A stretch of 64,000 bases of DNA, taken from contig OZ026516.1 of NCBI GenBank assembly GCA_964019695.1, forward strand, positions 84,523,188-84,587,187, read 5' to 3'. The first letter of the stretch is position 1, and each line of letters begins with the position of its first letter. Position numbers and translations under genes: made by a program. Shown here in pieces: positions 1 through 12,471 of the stretch. Under the pieces are notes generated by a model. The model saw only the letters and a list, made by a program, of their open reading frames with translations, was not told where the DNA came from and made no database searches. This DNA is from Loripinus fragilis. Taxonomy: Eukaryota; Mollusca; Bivalvia; Lucinida; Lucinidae.

Positions 1-132
1 ATCCATTCAGTCTGACCAAGGCTCAAACTTCATGTCTGGCCTCTTTCAACAAACATTGAGCAGTACAAATCGTCTGCATACCACCCTTAAAGCCAAGGTG
101 CTTTTGAGAGGTTTCACCAGACGCTCAAAAAT
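1..132 (+). pseudogene. Integrase catalytic-core fragment, broken
   Basis: Bases 2-61 read as the SDQGSNF block around the second catalytic Asp of a DDE integrase. The reading frame then changes near base 60, and the continuing frame carries a TAA at 88-90 where the family has a conserved Gln codon. From about 91 that frame runs straight into the long open frame that starts at 133, so the ATG at 133 is an internal Met and not a true start. Copy inactive as it stands. Confidence 0.85.
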
Positions 133-2205
133 ATGATAAGGACATACTGTTTTCAAACAGAAAAACACTGGGATGAGGGAATCCATCTATTGCTCTTTGC
201 TTCTAGAGAATCTGTACAAGAATCTCTTGGATTCAGTCCTTTTGAGCTTGTTTTTGGACATTCATTTAGAGGTCCTCTCAAACTCATGAAAGAAAAGCTT
301 CTATCTGATGAAGAAGTTCCAACCAATCTTCTCAGTTATGTATCTGACTTCAAGCTTAAACTTTCAACTGCTTGTGAGCTAGCTCAAAAGAACCTTCGCT
401 CTTCCCAGGCCAAGAGGAAGGTTAGATACGACAAACATACTGTTGATAGAAATTTTGAAGAAGGAGATCAGGTTCTAGCTCTTCTGCCTATTCCTGACAG
501 GCCTTTACAGTCCAGATATTTTGGTCCCTACACTGTGGCTAGAAAGATAAGTGATGTGAATTATATTGTACACACTCCAGAGAGGCGGAAAAGCAAGCAG
601 TTGTGCCATATTAACATGCTGAAGAAATATGTTAATAGAGATAGCTCTTTGGAATGTTCTGTGGGTTTGGTAACACCTGTTTCATTCCCAGATGCTGAAA
701 ATGAGCAACTCATTCCTGAAGATTCCATAGAGAATCTAAATGACCCTGACATTCAAATAAATAGCAAAATGCTCAGCTCGCCAAGGTTGAATAATTCAGA
801 GATCTTGAATAACTTGGATTCAAAGTTGGGTCATTTAAATCCTGAAGAGCATGACCAATTGGCACAGCTCATAGTTGATTACAAACATTTGTTTCCTGAT
901 GTCCCTTCTAAAACAGACAAAATATTTCATGATGTTGACATTGGCGACTCAATGCCAATAAAACAACATCCTTATAGAATGAGTACGGTCAAGAAAGAGT
1001 GCTTAAAGGATGAAATTCAATATTTGCTGGAGAATGACTTCATTGAGCCCAGCAACAGTGACTGGTCATCACCATGTATTCTTGTACCGAAACCTGATGG
1101 TACATATAGATTGTGCACTGATTACAGAAAAGTAAATAGTGTAACAAAAACAGACTCCTTTCCCATTCCAAGAATAGATGACAGTATTGATAAGATTGGG
1201 AAAGCCAAATACGTCACAAAGTTTGATTTATTAAAGGGATTCTGGCAAATCCCCTTGACAGATAATGCCAAAGAAGTATCAGCCTTTGTGACACCAGATG
1301 GGCTATTCCGATACAAGGTTATGCCATTCGGTATGAAAAATTCTCCAGCCATATTTCAGAGGTTGATTAACAGTTTGATTGCTGGAATGGATGGCATTGG
1401 CGCTTACATAGATGATGTGATCATCTACAGTGACTTTTGGGAAAATCACATTGGAACCATAAAAGAGTTCTTCGACAGACTCACAGAGTACAGGTTAACA
1501 GTAAACTTAGTCAAAAGTGAATTTTGTCATGGTGCATTGACATTTCTTGGCCATGTAGTTGGACAAGGACAAGTTAAACCTGTATCAGCTAAGGTTCAAA
1601 CCATTTCTGATTTTCCTATACCTACAAGTAAAAAGGAGCTCATGCGATTCTTAGGCACGGCAGGTTACTACAGAAAATTCTGCAGTAACTTTTCTACTAT
1701 ATCTGCTCCTCTTACAAACCTTTTGAAAAAGAATATCATATTTGTCTGGACACAAAGTTGTCAAGAGGCTTTTGATAAATTAAAGGCCATTCTAAAGAAT
1801 GAACCAGTGCCCGCTGCTTCAGACTTTCAGAAACCTTTTAAACTAGCTGTTGATGCTGCTGATGTAGGAGCAGGAGGTGTTCTCATAGATGAAAAGTGGG
1901 GTAGACCACCCTGTTTGCTATTTCTCTATGAAATTCAGCAAATGTCAGAAAAACTACTCCATTATAGAAAAAGAGTGTCTCGCTTGATTCTATCTATTCA
2001 ACATTTTAAAGTGTACATCTCTCCTTCATCTGCTCTTGTGATAGTTTATACCTATCACAATCCACTCACATTTCTATGGAAAATGAAGAACAAAAATCAG
2101 AGATTGTTACGTTGGACTCTCCTATTACAGGAGTATAACCTGGACGTCAGACACATCAAAGGCAGAGAGAATGTTGTGGCTGACACTCTTTCAAGGATGA
2201 CATAG
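133..2205 (+). pseudogene. pol: pol remnant: integrase C-terminus, reverse transcriptase, RNase H
   Basis: A 690-codon open frame. In order: end of the integrase core (to about residue 45), GPY/F module with GPY at residues 131-133, a linker, reverse transcriptase (about 240-520) with a YIDD active site at 425-428, and RNase H with its first Asp near residue 574. The RNase H centre is scrambled: between about 1901 and 1984 the family-like sequence, including the expected catalytic Glu, lies in another frame, so two indels cancel each other and leave the frame open but the domain dead. RT itself shows no stop. The domains would convert element RNA into DNA and insert it, if intact. No protease is visible on this side. 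Confidence 0.9.
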
Positions 2206-2267
2206 TTCAGCACTGTACTAAAGTACATTTGTAAAAGAAATCTTTTGTAAAATATTTCTTTTTCTTT

Positions 2268-2277
2268 AAGGGGAAGG
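2268..2277 (+). other. Polypurine tract of the LTR element
   Basis: AAGGGGAAGG lies directly before the TGTTATG that starts the LTR, 62 bp after the pol stop. It would prime plus-strand DNA synthesis. Confidence 0.75.
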
Positions 2278-3517
2278 TGTTATGTACACCCATTATATAT
2301 CTATATTTTCTCCCCTGGCATTTGTTTTGCTATTTGTCATGTCTAGACACACTAATTGTTTGGTGTATTTATATATGTATTGATGTTCAAGCTTTGATCA
2401 TAAAATAGGATTGAAATTACCTCTTGTTAGACCAATCAGTGATTACCTTTTTCATCCAATCAGAAGCTAGGTGTGGACCAATCAATGATTACCATTTTTA
2501 TCCAATCAGCAGACAGGAGAGTTAATTATCAGCCTATCAGATATTTGTTTAATGGAATAACCCTTGAAATGAACTTGCCCATATATAAAGCATTGAAAGG
2601 AGTGCATTGGATCAGTTGGCTTATGACTGCTAAACCGAAAGGTCTTAATAAGATCAATTTGGAGACTAAACAGGCTATTGGGCAGCTAAGAAGATATAAT
2701 ATACTGTTAATTTATCTACAAAGTGAGGAGTTGACTGAAACATGTCTACCGAGCTTTGTAGTATATTTTACTATAGTAAATAGTTGCAGAGCCTCAGCTC
2801 ATTGTCTGAGAAGAGTATTGGACAGATGAGAGCAAATATATTTAGTGGCTAGGCCTCTCATGACTCCTGAATAAGGTGATTGTGAGACCTGGCTCACTCT
2901 AGCTCATTTGTTTACAAGACAACTTTGTGGCTGCTCACACCGTGACAGTGATAACCTTGTGGTTGCACCGGCAGTGTTGTCACTCTGGTGATTGTTGTAC
3001 AACACAGAATAATATTTATTTAGCTTTGGTTATTCCAACGGCTAGCTGCTCTGACAGCGTATTGATACTTATTTTCCTCTATAGGATTTTGACTGCTCTT
3101 GCAGTATTTTTCATAGTGTTGTACTTTTGTAGTCTTTGGGCTCAAATAACAAGGTTGTTAAGGTTGTTTTGAATAGTTCAGTTTGAGCTGCTCAAATATT
3201 GATCTGATAGTACTTTTGTGCTCGCTGTGGCTCACTATATATATTATTGATCAAGTGTTTACATTTTACTACTTGGACTGTTTTGATTATAGTTATTGTC
3301 AACTTTGGCTCATCTCATAATTTGTTGTTGACCACAGTGAATGGTCTTATTATCAAACACCAAGTAGGTGACTCAATTATTGTTTGGAGCAGATAGCTCT
3401 GTCTTAATTGGGAAAAATCATTTATAGCTCATTTGGGCTCATTTAAGTTCACAGCTCTTTTGAACTATATTACTTTCTTGTTGCACCTAGGCTTGCAAAG
3501 CATACCTGGGCGTAACA
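2278..3517 (+). repeat. 3' LTR, 1240 bp
   Basis: Begins TGTTA just after the polypurine tract and ends TAACA (3513-3517), the usual short inverted LTR ends. It holds CCAAT boxes and a TATA box. The short ORFs in it show no protein-like pattern. The second LTR is outside the window, so identity between LTRs, and hence age, cannot be read here. Confidence 0.8.
2431..2590 (+). promoter_or_regulatory. LTR promoter with four CCAAT boxes and a TATA box
   Basis: CCAAT occurs at 2432, 2456, 2478 and 2502 (spacing 24, 22, 24 bp), part of an imperfect 46-bp tandem duplication (2431-2463 and 2477-2509). ATATATAAAG follows at 2581-2590, about 75 bp after the last CCAAT. This is a typical NF-Y plus TATA layout for an LTR U3 region. 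Function is inferred. Confidence 0.6.
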
Positions 3518-6368
3518 CATGAAACTCGATCTGCCTACAAAATCTTGCTAATTTAAATATTTTCCCTAATATAATTGCGGTAGTATTGCTGTCATTATGG
3601 CTGGAAAAAAGACAAAACTATAAAATACCTGTCAAGAATCTTGTATACTTTACAGTCATAGTATTGCTAAAGTATTGCTGTACGTTTTCGTACGGGTTAT
3701 GCTCTCGCGAATCTGAACAGGCTCACCTGAGGCAATGCAACAAGCAGAAAATTCTCTGGAACAGAGAGGAAAATGTTATTACATCTGTATAATCTCGTGC
3801 TCGCTTTTTTGTTTGTTATTGTATAGCAGTGGGTATTATCATGAGTCTTTGCTACTTGAGAAGAAAGTGAACATTAAAATTTTCTCTTTTTTTTCAGTGC
3901 CCAGTTTTTAATCACAATCACTGTAATAGTGTCGTCTACTGATAACCTTTGAAAGCAGTTCAGGCCCGACAAAATTTTCTTGCAAGAATGCGTGCATGTG
4001 CAGTCTCGTATCAGCATTCGCTGCTCGAGAGGAAAGTGTTATACATGTATTCTTTTTTAGCGCCTATCTGCTACTAGTGTCGTCCGCTGATAACCTTTTC
4101 AAACAGCTTGGACACAGTTCAGGCCCGGCAAAACATTCTTTCGCGAATGTGCGTTCATGAAGTATCATATGAGTCAAATTCGCTGCTGGAGAGGAAAGTG
4201 GTTTATTTTTAAGCGCACGTTTTCTGTCCTTAATCTTCTGCCCGCTTTTGGTGGTTATTTTATAGCCAATTTCATGCTGAGTTTTCCCGACATGTTCCGA
4301 TTAGCTCAGAGTCCTCCCGAATTGAAAACAAGCTGGCCAATCATTGAACATCCCAACAATGTGACCTATATTTTAATATGCATTGTAGATACCCAATGTT
4401 GGCAAGTGAAAACGTGCGAGTTTATGTGACTTATGGTTATATTAGGAATTTCTATCACTAGATTGGCTTGATAGCTCAATGCCACACTGCCAATGATGTT
4501 CTTTGCGAGATTTTGAGCCATTCTTCAAACGGTGAAATGTTCACATGAGCACCGACTCAGTCAACTGTCACCGGTCCTGTGATATTCTCAATACTGACAT
4601 CGGATTGTAAACACAACCACGCTGTTTGAAAATTCATTAAAATTGATTTTCCAGGTAAGAAAAAGAATACAAAGCGGCACAAAGTGTCCCTTACAACTAA
4701 TCATCACTTCGCATACAATTTATACAGGCCTGTTTGCTCACAAAACAGAATTTACTTTTGTATTTTGATGCATGCCTCAAGCACATGGCTACTTGGCCTT
4801 GTGGCAATGGGAGTTATATTGATTGGCTGATGTAGTCATGTGATACAAGTCCATGTGACTTGCGTCCCGAAAGAATTCCGGAAAAGTACTGAAGGTCTGT
4901 GAAATCAGCTAGAGCAGTGAGTGTTTTTGCAGGAATGCGCTTATGTGCATCCTCATATAAGCTTTCTCTGCTTGAGAGGAAAGAGTTTATTTCACTTTTT
5001 CAGCGACCACCTGTCCGTTTTTTGCTTAGTTCCTTCTTTCCACAATCATCTGACCATTTTATACTGAATAATTGTTTTATTGCAGTATGTGTTCTTGTGA
5101 GACTGCCCACATGAGCCTTCGCTGCTCGAGAGGATTTTTTAATATATTTTTGGGCCAAGTTGTCCTGCATCCAAGATGAATTCATACACGATGCGACATG
5201 ATAATTTTGTACATGCAATGAAAAAATGCAACATATGCTTTAAACGGCACCCGTTTTATTCATTTCAAATGGCATAAGGACATACAAATTATCTTTATAA
5301 ATGTTAATATTGTCTGACGAAGTACTTATAGATGCATAATAAATCACATTTATATAAAATATACAGCACATTGCAACAAGAGAACTTAAAATTGGTGGAC
5401 AATAATTAAAATTGTATTGCTTTCCCTATCCAGACAATACACGCTTGACGGCCAGTATATCCCATATCTATTTATAGCACAGGAAGTATGTCACGATAAA
5501 ACCTCCTATTTAGCTCTTGCCGTTTCTAGGCCCTTTATGGCGTAAATGGGTGCTTTATTCGACTTTAAATGTGCATGTGATTCAACATTGGTCTAAGTTT
5601 GTCAGACTAATGCAGAAAAATGCATCTTTGTGCGGACTATTTTGTCACAGACTTCCCAGCACACTCCCCAGGTAACATAGGACGCCGGTTGGATTTCAGC
5701 CTGAATTTTTTTACTGTCCCTCAAAGAAGGAGAAATTTGAGAAAACGAGATTATCAAGGTAGGTTGTCTTTTCACTCTTTTGATAGGTGAATGACAGATC
5801 ATGCCACTCACAGGCAGAAAAAATTCCAAGCAATGTCCTGAAAAATTTGCAGATGCTCTAATTTTGCCTTTTTACATGGAGATGAATGGGACGATTAATT
5901 GTGCATCAAACCTATATGCCTACTTTTCAATTTATAGCCAACTTTACAGGGCCGTCGGCGCATATTTAAATGTGGTTCGGCAGAAGAAACCGTCGAGTGC
6001 TGATTGCATGAGAAAGGGGGAGAGCACGAGAGGGGGGCCACCCCCGAGAAATTTTTTTAAATTTCAAGCTCTTCGATGTGCGTTTTAATGGTTTTTTTGT
6101 GTTTTGGACCAGATTTCAGTCGTTTTGGTTACGATCTTTTGCAAAAAAAAGAAACCGAGTGCTAGACAAAATTGTTTTCAGACAGTCAAGATTTTTTTTA
6201 ACTTTTTTTTCTTCAGCATGTTTCTTTGACATTATTTCATCAATGTCCCTGCAGGTTTTGGCAAAGTACTTTTTGCATTGATCCTTGGTGGTACTTCAAA
6301 GAGTTGTGTTTTCGAAAAGATATACACTTAGTCTAGCGTCTTTTCAATTAGAACACTCGTTAAGGGTG
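3518..6368. other. Non-coding stretch with diverged repeats
   Basis: No convincing gene. The ORFs are short with no recognisable motif. Besides the repeat at 3953-4990 nothing stands out; 5990-6110 is purine-rich then T-rich. Confidence 0.5.
3953..4990. repeat. Degenerate direct repeat, about 160-bp unit
   Basis: Two neighbouring units (3959-4038 and 4118-4200) share GTTCAGGCCC(G)..CAAAA and TTCGCTGCT.GAGAGGAAAGTG. A third related stretch lies at 4918-4990 and a short one near 5112-5132. Diverged; origin unknown. Confidence 0.55.
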
Positions 6369-6512
6369 CAGGCTTCATCTAGATTTTGGCTATGAGATCT
6401 TTGGCTTCATCGAAATGGAGACAGGGCCTACTGTCAAACCATGACGGCTGAACACTTCTCTGCTCAGGCTTCTTAAAGTCGAATGAACGTTGGGGAACTG
6501 AAAAGTCTTGGG

Positions 6513-7919
6513 CTGAATTGGAACAGGCGGGACCTGTATATCTGGTACGGAAGGCATTGTAACAACACAGGCTCACGATGCTCATAACTTCTCATCCGGC
6601 ATCTTCGACCTCACATTATTTGAGACCTCAAACCAATTTGAGCCATTATCAGCTGATAATGCCAAGTCATCAGAGCTAGAATTTAGCTTTAACTTACCCC
6701 AAGCTACCAGCTCGCGCAAAAGATCAAAAGCTCAGAGTCTAATAAGAGATCAGAGAGACGGATTATCTTTGCACTCAACAGTTAACAACACTGACAAACA
6801 ACTCTTACACCCAAGTCTCCTGAACGACACAGAAGGACCACAGTCAATCCACATTAGTAAGGAACAGCGCAAAGATATGCCGTTCAAGGTGATCAATATC
6901 AACTGCCAATCTGTTGCCAACAAAAAAGCCTCACTACTTACATTGTGTGAATCAACAGGAGCTGACGTTGTCATCGGAACAGAGTCCTGGCTGACAGATC
7001 AACACCTCAGCACAGAGATCTTCCCTGACAACTACAAGGTCTATAGGCATGACAGAAAGAAGAAAAAAGGTGGCGGGGTTTTCGTCCTTGTTAAATCAAC
7101 AATTCTGAGCCTGGAACCAGAAGAACTTAGTACAAACAATGATTGTGAAATGATCTGGGTGTAAATCCAAGTTGTAGGAGCAACCATCTCTACTACGTTG
7201 GTGCCTTTTACCGTCCGCCAGACATTGACAACACAGATTATCTATCCCACTTAGATGCTAGCTTGTCCTGGATACCTGAAGGAGCACATGTATGGATTGG
7301 CGGTGACTTCAACCTGGCAGATATCAACTGGACAGATAACAGTGTGTGCCCATCAGCAACAAAACCTGCACTCTGCTCACAGCTTATTGACATTACTAAT
7401 GACCGGTTCCTACAGCAGCTAGTCACAGAACCAACCAGAATCACAGAAACTACAGAATCTATCTTAGACCTGTTTTTCACAAGCAACAGTTCCCTTATTA
7501 GTAATGTGGAGGTCATTCCTGGTATCTCTGATCATGAGGCGGTATACATCGAAGCCAGCTTACGCCCGCATTGTAAACCTGTCCAACTGCGGAAAGTATA
7601 TTGCTACAATAAGGGAGATCAGTCTAGCATGAAGGAAGACCTACATAAGCTACACCAAGAGTTGCAAGAGTTACCATCAGCTACCACTGACAGCCTCTGG
7701 AACCTGTTTAAGAGACGAATAACTGGCTTAATGGATAAACACATACCCTCAAAGATACTAAAAGGACAGAAAGTTAGAAAGCCATGGGTCGCCAAGAAAG
7801 TAAAAGCCGCAATCAGAAAGAAAGCCAGACTTTACACGAGAATGAAGAGAAGCAAGAACGAAAAAGATATAAGAAAATACAGGCACTGCAAGTCAGAAAC
7901 ACAGAAACTGGAACGGTAA
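6513..7919 (+). pseudogene. LINE ORF2, endonuclease half
   Basis: The frame is open from about 6513 with no clear ATG. The AP-endonuclease signature begins near 6882 (INCQSVANK), followed by TESWL and a GGGV block. An AAA-to-TAA change creates a stop at 7162-7164, and one missing base near 7181 shifts the frame. The domain continues in the new frame with YRPP, GGDFN and the SDHEA catalytic block (about 7530-7545), followed by a basic linker to the stop at 7919. The enzyme would nick target DNA to prime reverse transcription. Inactive as read. Confidence 0.85.
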
Positions 7920-9682
7920 GCTTACCACCACTACATAAATACCATCATCGAAGTGGGGGACTCAGAAGATTAGTGCCTACAAAACAGAAACGCTTTTGGA
8001 ATTGTATTAAATCTCTAAGAAAGGACAACACCGGAATTTCGCCTCTAAAAGATAAGACAGACTATTCAACCACCCAAAGGACAAGGCCAACATTCTCAAC
8101 AGACAATATGTATCAGTACATACTCATGAAGATCAAGACCAAGTTCCCAGTCCTTCAGGCACACCTTTTCCTGACATGGACGCCATACAAGTGACAGAAG
8201 AAGGTGTTCGGAAGTTGCTCTTCAAGATGAACCCCAGGAAAGCAACAGTACCTGACTCTATTCCTGCTCGCATCCTGAATGATTTTGCCACCGAGATAGC
8301 ACCAATCTTGACTGTCATCTAAAATAAGTCGCTACAAGAATGCACCGTGCCAGATGACTGGAGACATGCCAACGTGACAGCTATATATAAAAAGGGTGCC
8401 CGTCATGATGCTGCCAACTATAGACCAGCCTCCCTCACAAGTCTGTGTTGTAAGCTCCTTGAACATGTCATTGTGAGTAACATGGTAAAACACCTGGAGA
8501 AACATGACATTCTCAACGACTGCCAGCATGGATTTAGGGCCAAGCTGAGCTGTGAAACCCAGATCCTCAGACTCTATCATGAACTGGCTGCATCCCTTGA
8601 CAAAAAGACACAGACTGACATGGTCATCCTTGACTTCAGTAAAGCTTATGACCGCAGACCTCACCAGCAACTACTGAAGAAGATCCATCACTATGGGATA
8701 CGTGACAACACCTTCAAGTGGATAGCTTCATTCCTCAGTCAGAGAACACAGCAAGTTTTAGTGGAAGGCTGGTCATAAGAGAAAGTACCTGTGATAAGTG
8801 GTGTCCCTCAAGGCTCAGTGTTAGGACCCGTTCTATTCTTGATTTTTATCAACGACCTACCTGACAACCTAAACTCAAAGGCACGAGTGTTTGCTGATGA
8901 CTGCATCGTCTACAGAGAGATAAAGTCTAACAAAGACCAACTTACTCTACAAGAGGTCCTTGACACACTTGCAGCATGGGAACAGAAGTGGGGAATGGAC
9001 TTTCACCCTCAGAAATGTAATATGTTGCATGTTTCCCGAGCTAAATCACCTATGACTTTCCGCTACAGACTCAAAGGCACAGTCTTAGCCGAGGAGGCAA
9101 CATCCAAGTACCTTGGTGTGGACCTGCAAAACAACCTATCTTGGAATCAACATGTAAGCAGAGTTACAAAAAAGGCAAACAGCATGCTCGGATTTCTACG
9201 CCATAATTTGCGAAAGGCCAGCAAAGAAACCAAGGCTCAAGCTTACATGTCCATGGTCAGGTCAAATATCGACTACTGCAGCACAGTCTGGAACCCTCAC
9301 CAAAGAGACCAGAAATACCAAGTGCATATGGTGCAGCTTAGTGCGGCCCGATTTGTGACAGGCAGATACAGAAATACAAGTAGCGTGACGGATATGTTGG
9401 ACCACCTTGGATGGGAGACACATGAGTCCAGAAGAACAAAGCTATAACTTACTGTCTCACGACCTGATAGCCATACCACACTCCAGATACTTGACACCAG
9501 CCAGCAAGAAGACAAGAGCAGCACACTCTTTCAAGTTCCAACAGTACCCTACATCTACAGATTGTTTCAAATTCAGCTTTTTCCCCAGAACCATCCCAGT
9601 ATGGAACAGACTGCCAGCAGCTGCTGCTGAGGCACCCTCTTTGGTATCATTCAAGAGGGAGTTGGGGAGCCTTACCTTCTAA
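7920..9682 (+). pseudogene. LINE ORF2, reverse transcriptase half
   Basis: Pieces in several frames. About 8180-8320 reads as the RT fingers and ends at a TAA (8320-8322). 8347-8778 carries NYRPASL and DFSKAYD and ends at a stop. 8791-9447 carries VPQGSVLGP and the FADD active site near 8890. A frameshift then moves the C-terminal tail (PVWNRLP block) to 9448-9682. The tail type is common in invertebrate LINEs of this group. At least two stops and three frameshifts make it a pseudogene. Confidence 0.88.
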
Positions 9683-9970
9683 ATGGGGATTTCCGCCTGG
9701 CCATGAAGTAAACCTAAATGACGAGTGTTGAGCTGTGCCGTCGGGCCAGGTGCCCAGGTACCCCCAGGGAAGGCGGATTGGTCACACTCAGATAGGCGAA
9801 AAGTGGCTGGGTACAACTTTCTACTACTTCTTCCTTTTACTTAATTGCATACTCCTTATCTGACTGTAACTAAACTTCTTACTTTACTTTTTTCTCTTTA
9901 GTTTCTCCCTTGCGCACCATTAAAGTAATGTCAAGTTTGACAGTTTAATGAAAAGATGTAGATGTAGATT

Positions 9971-10471
9971 TATATGTAAAGTCAAAACGTTTTTAACATA
10001 CTTTGTCTCTCGACATGTTAATTAGAAGAAAAATGTCAATTTGAGGGAAATGAAACTGGATCATAGAAATTATCTGGACCTCAACGAGAATATCTGTCTT
10101 CAGGTCCATAAGTATGATAACGTCCATTACGACAATCCGATTGTGAAATGAAGCAAGCAGGTGTCATTATACACTTGCCCAAAGTTGTAAGCGGTCACCT
10201 TAAAATCACCATGTACTTGTCCTATTAACACGGGCACTTTGTTCTTCATTAATTTCACATGAAACATCATGGAATATTCTTTGTATGACATCTCTCAATA
10301 CAATATGTCAAAACATGAAATTAAAACTAGTTAAAAATGATTAAAAATTTTGTCAAAATTTTGGAATTGCTAGGTGACCGCTTAGGAGTTTGTGTGAGTG
10401 TAATTTTTCAATGTTTTCACACCTTGGCTAGGTCGGTCTATTGATGACACGTACAACGAGCGTTATTGATA
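9971..10471. other. Unique-looking non-coding DNA
   Basis: No ORF over 60 codons and no repeat recognised, between the LINE end and the long-TIR element. Confidence 0.4.
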
Positions 10472-11099
10472 AGGCACTGTCTCCGGGTCCGGTACCGGAC
10501 CTCTAGACTTCGGGGCTACGGGTCCGGTACCGGACCCCTAGACACTGATTCTAGGGGTCCGGTACCGGACCCCGAGCCACGCCTATGAGGACTGTCTCGG
10601 GGTCCGGTAGTTTGTGAAACAACTACTGACAAGTCTAGGGATACAGGTCCGTACCTGCACGTATATGTAGTAACAGTTATTTTACCAACAAAAACTCATG
10701 TTGAAGTTTCACTTTGCTTCGTCCGCCATCTTTGATCCTCAAAGGGAAACCAATATGTATTTACTGTCATGCGTCACACTATTCAAACAATAAAGCTTAT
10801 ACAAAAGGTATATAAATAATAACGGTAAAGTAAAAAAGAAATTAACTCATCTGTAACAAATCGAATTATCTTCTCATCTTCAATTAAGGGAACCAATTAA
10901 ACTACTTGTTGGCAGCTGATTAGTGAGATGAGTGAGCAGTGTCAAATAAGCTTACATAGTCTGTAATGTAGATTCATTATTCAACTATAGCTTTCAAAGA
11001 GACTCATTCGGACATAGCTTTATAAGAAGACTCTGAGTCTTTTTTTTTTTTTTTGTCTTTTTTTTTTTAACAACTGATATGGTCCAAAAAGGAAATGTC

Positions 11100-11870
11100 T
11101 TTTAGCATAAATACAAACAGTGTTGAACAAGATCAGACTGCTCATACCATAACAGTCTGATCTGGATCCACACTGTTTGCTAGAGAGACGTTACAAATGT
11201 ATATCCTAAGGTTGAAGACTCGATCGCGGAAATGCATCTAAAATAATGTAAAACAGTGACGAACAAGATCAGACTGCTCCTATGATAACAGTTTGATCTA
11301 GGTCCATTCTATTTGCTACAGAGACGTTACAAATGGATCTACATAGGTTGAACGACTCAATCGCGGAAATGCATCTAAAATTTACGTCTGCTGGAGTTAT
11401 CTGCCCCATGTAGATGCTTACGCCAACGGCTATTTTCGTGATGGACCCTGATCAGACTGTTCATAGGAGAGCAGTCAGATTTGGTTCCAAACTGTTTGCT
11501 ACAAAGACGTCTTACGGACAGACAAACATTGCTAATCCGGTTCTGGCTACTACTAGGATAATGGTTTGATACGGGTCCACACAGTTTGCTACAAAGACGG
11601 CTTATGGGTCGTTATGTCAGGGAAATGCAACTTATGCTTAGGTCAATGGCCAATATCCCCGTACAGACAAACATTTGGGACCAGGATGAGACTGCTCCTA
11701 TGAGATCTGGGTCAATATTGATTGCTTCAAAGACGTCTTTCAATAACGAACTAGTAGACGACATATGGGTCGTTATGTAAGGAAAATGCAACTTATGCTT
11801 ACGTCAGTGGCTAATTTCTCCGTACAGACAAACATTGTGGACCTGGATCAGACTGCTCTTAGGAAACCCT
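11100..11870. repeat. Degenerate tandem array of GATCAGACTG-type units
   Basis: Five or so units of about 115-165 bp, each with GATCAGACTG(C/T)TC, then (G/C)TTTGCTA(C/G)A.AGACG, and often AAATGCA. Parts of units form small hairpins (GATCAGACT / AGTCTGATC). Relatives lie at 18220-18284 and about 57700-57770. It sits inside the 10472-13060 element. Confidence 0.6.
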
Positions 11871-11888
11871 ATATTTCTTATGATTTTT

Positions 11889-11946
11889 CGGGGGAGGGGG
11901 GGGGGAGGGGGCTCTGGAGCCCCTGCCCCCCATCCCCCCCCCCCTC
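11889..11946. repeat. G-tract followed by C-tract
   Basis: A run of G blocks (11889-11911) and a run of C blocks (about 11921-11945) around GGCTCTGGAGCC. It could form a hairpin or G-quadruplex. Assembly here may be unreliable. Confidence 0.5.
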
Positions 11947-12431
11947 TGGATCATCGCATCATGAATACGCCCAACTGATGTTAGATCCCTGTCATTAATT
12001 TCTGAGCACCACATTTCGTAGAGCTCAATAGTAATATATAGCTGTTTTGTTGTGAATAACGTCCTGTGCCAGCATGCTATTACCGAGCCACCATCGGTCC
12101 ATGTCAATGATTTTATTTGGGATTTTAGGAAGCTACCTTTTCCTTCACATTTGGGAAAATATTTTAATAAAATTGGGAAAATAATTGCAAAAATACATGA
12201 AATTGGGAAAATAAAGGCCATTTTTGGATTGGGAATGACTCCCATATAAGGCCTTAAAAATGGCCAAATAAAATCACTGCATGCGTTTGGCTGGTGTTTG
12301 ACAGTGGTCTGATTTTGTGTGCTTTTTTGGTCTTAAGCTTTTGGGTGCTCAAAAGAACCGTCTCACCGCTGTGAATAACTTCGGACCACCATCGGCCCAT
12401 GCGTTTCAATGGTGGTTGTGGTGGATGGACG

Positions 12432-12434
12432 GGC

Positions 12435-12470
<36 letters not shown>
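12432..12470. repeat. (CAGA)n microsatellite
   Basis: About nine uninterrupted CAGA units. Confidence 0.9.

Positions 12471-12471
<1 letters not shown>

Larger units (their letters stand above)
1..3517 (+). mobile_element. Ty3/gypsy LTR retrotransposon, 3' part, Gmr1-like domain order
   Basis: Seen: integrase core, integrase C-terminus with GPY/F motif, reverse transcriptase and RNase H follow one another, then a polypurine tract and a 1.24-kb LTR. The 5' LTR, gag and protease would lie left of the window. Integrase before RT is the reverse of most Ty3/gypsy elements; it matches the Gmr1 group, first described in deuterostomes. The copy is broken: frameshift and stop in the integrase, and a damaged RNase H. 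Confidence 0.9.
6369..9970 (+). mobile_element. APE-type non-LTR retrotransposon (LINE), decayed
   Basis: Endonuclease then reverse transcriptase then a conserved C-terminal tail, all plus strand, with several stops and frameshifts. The 3' end is marked by a short GATGTAGATGTAGAT repeat at about 9955-9969, not a poly(A). No ORF1 is recognisable upstream, and the 5' border (placed near 6369) is a guess. The protein fits the Jockey/CR1/L2 assemblage; clade not assigned. Confidence 0.85.

Noticed and set aside
2473..2829. 118-codon ORF in the LTR
   Set aside because: Lies across CCAAT boxes and the TATA box, has no protein-like pattern, and is explained by LTR sequence.
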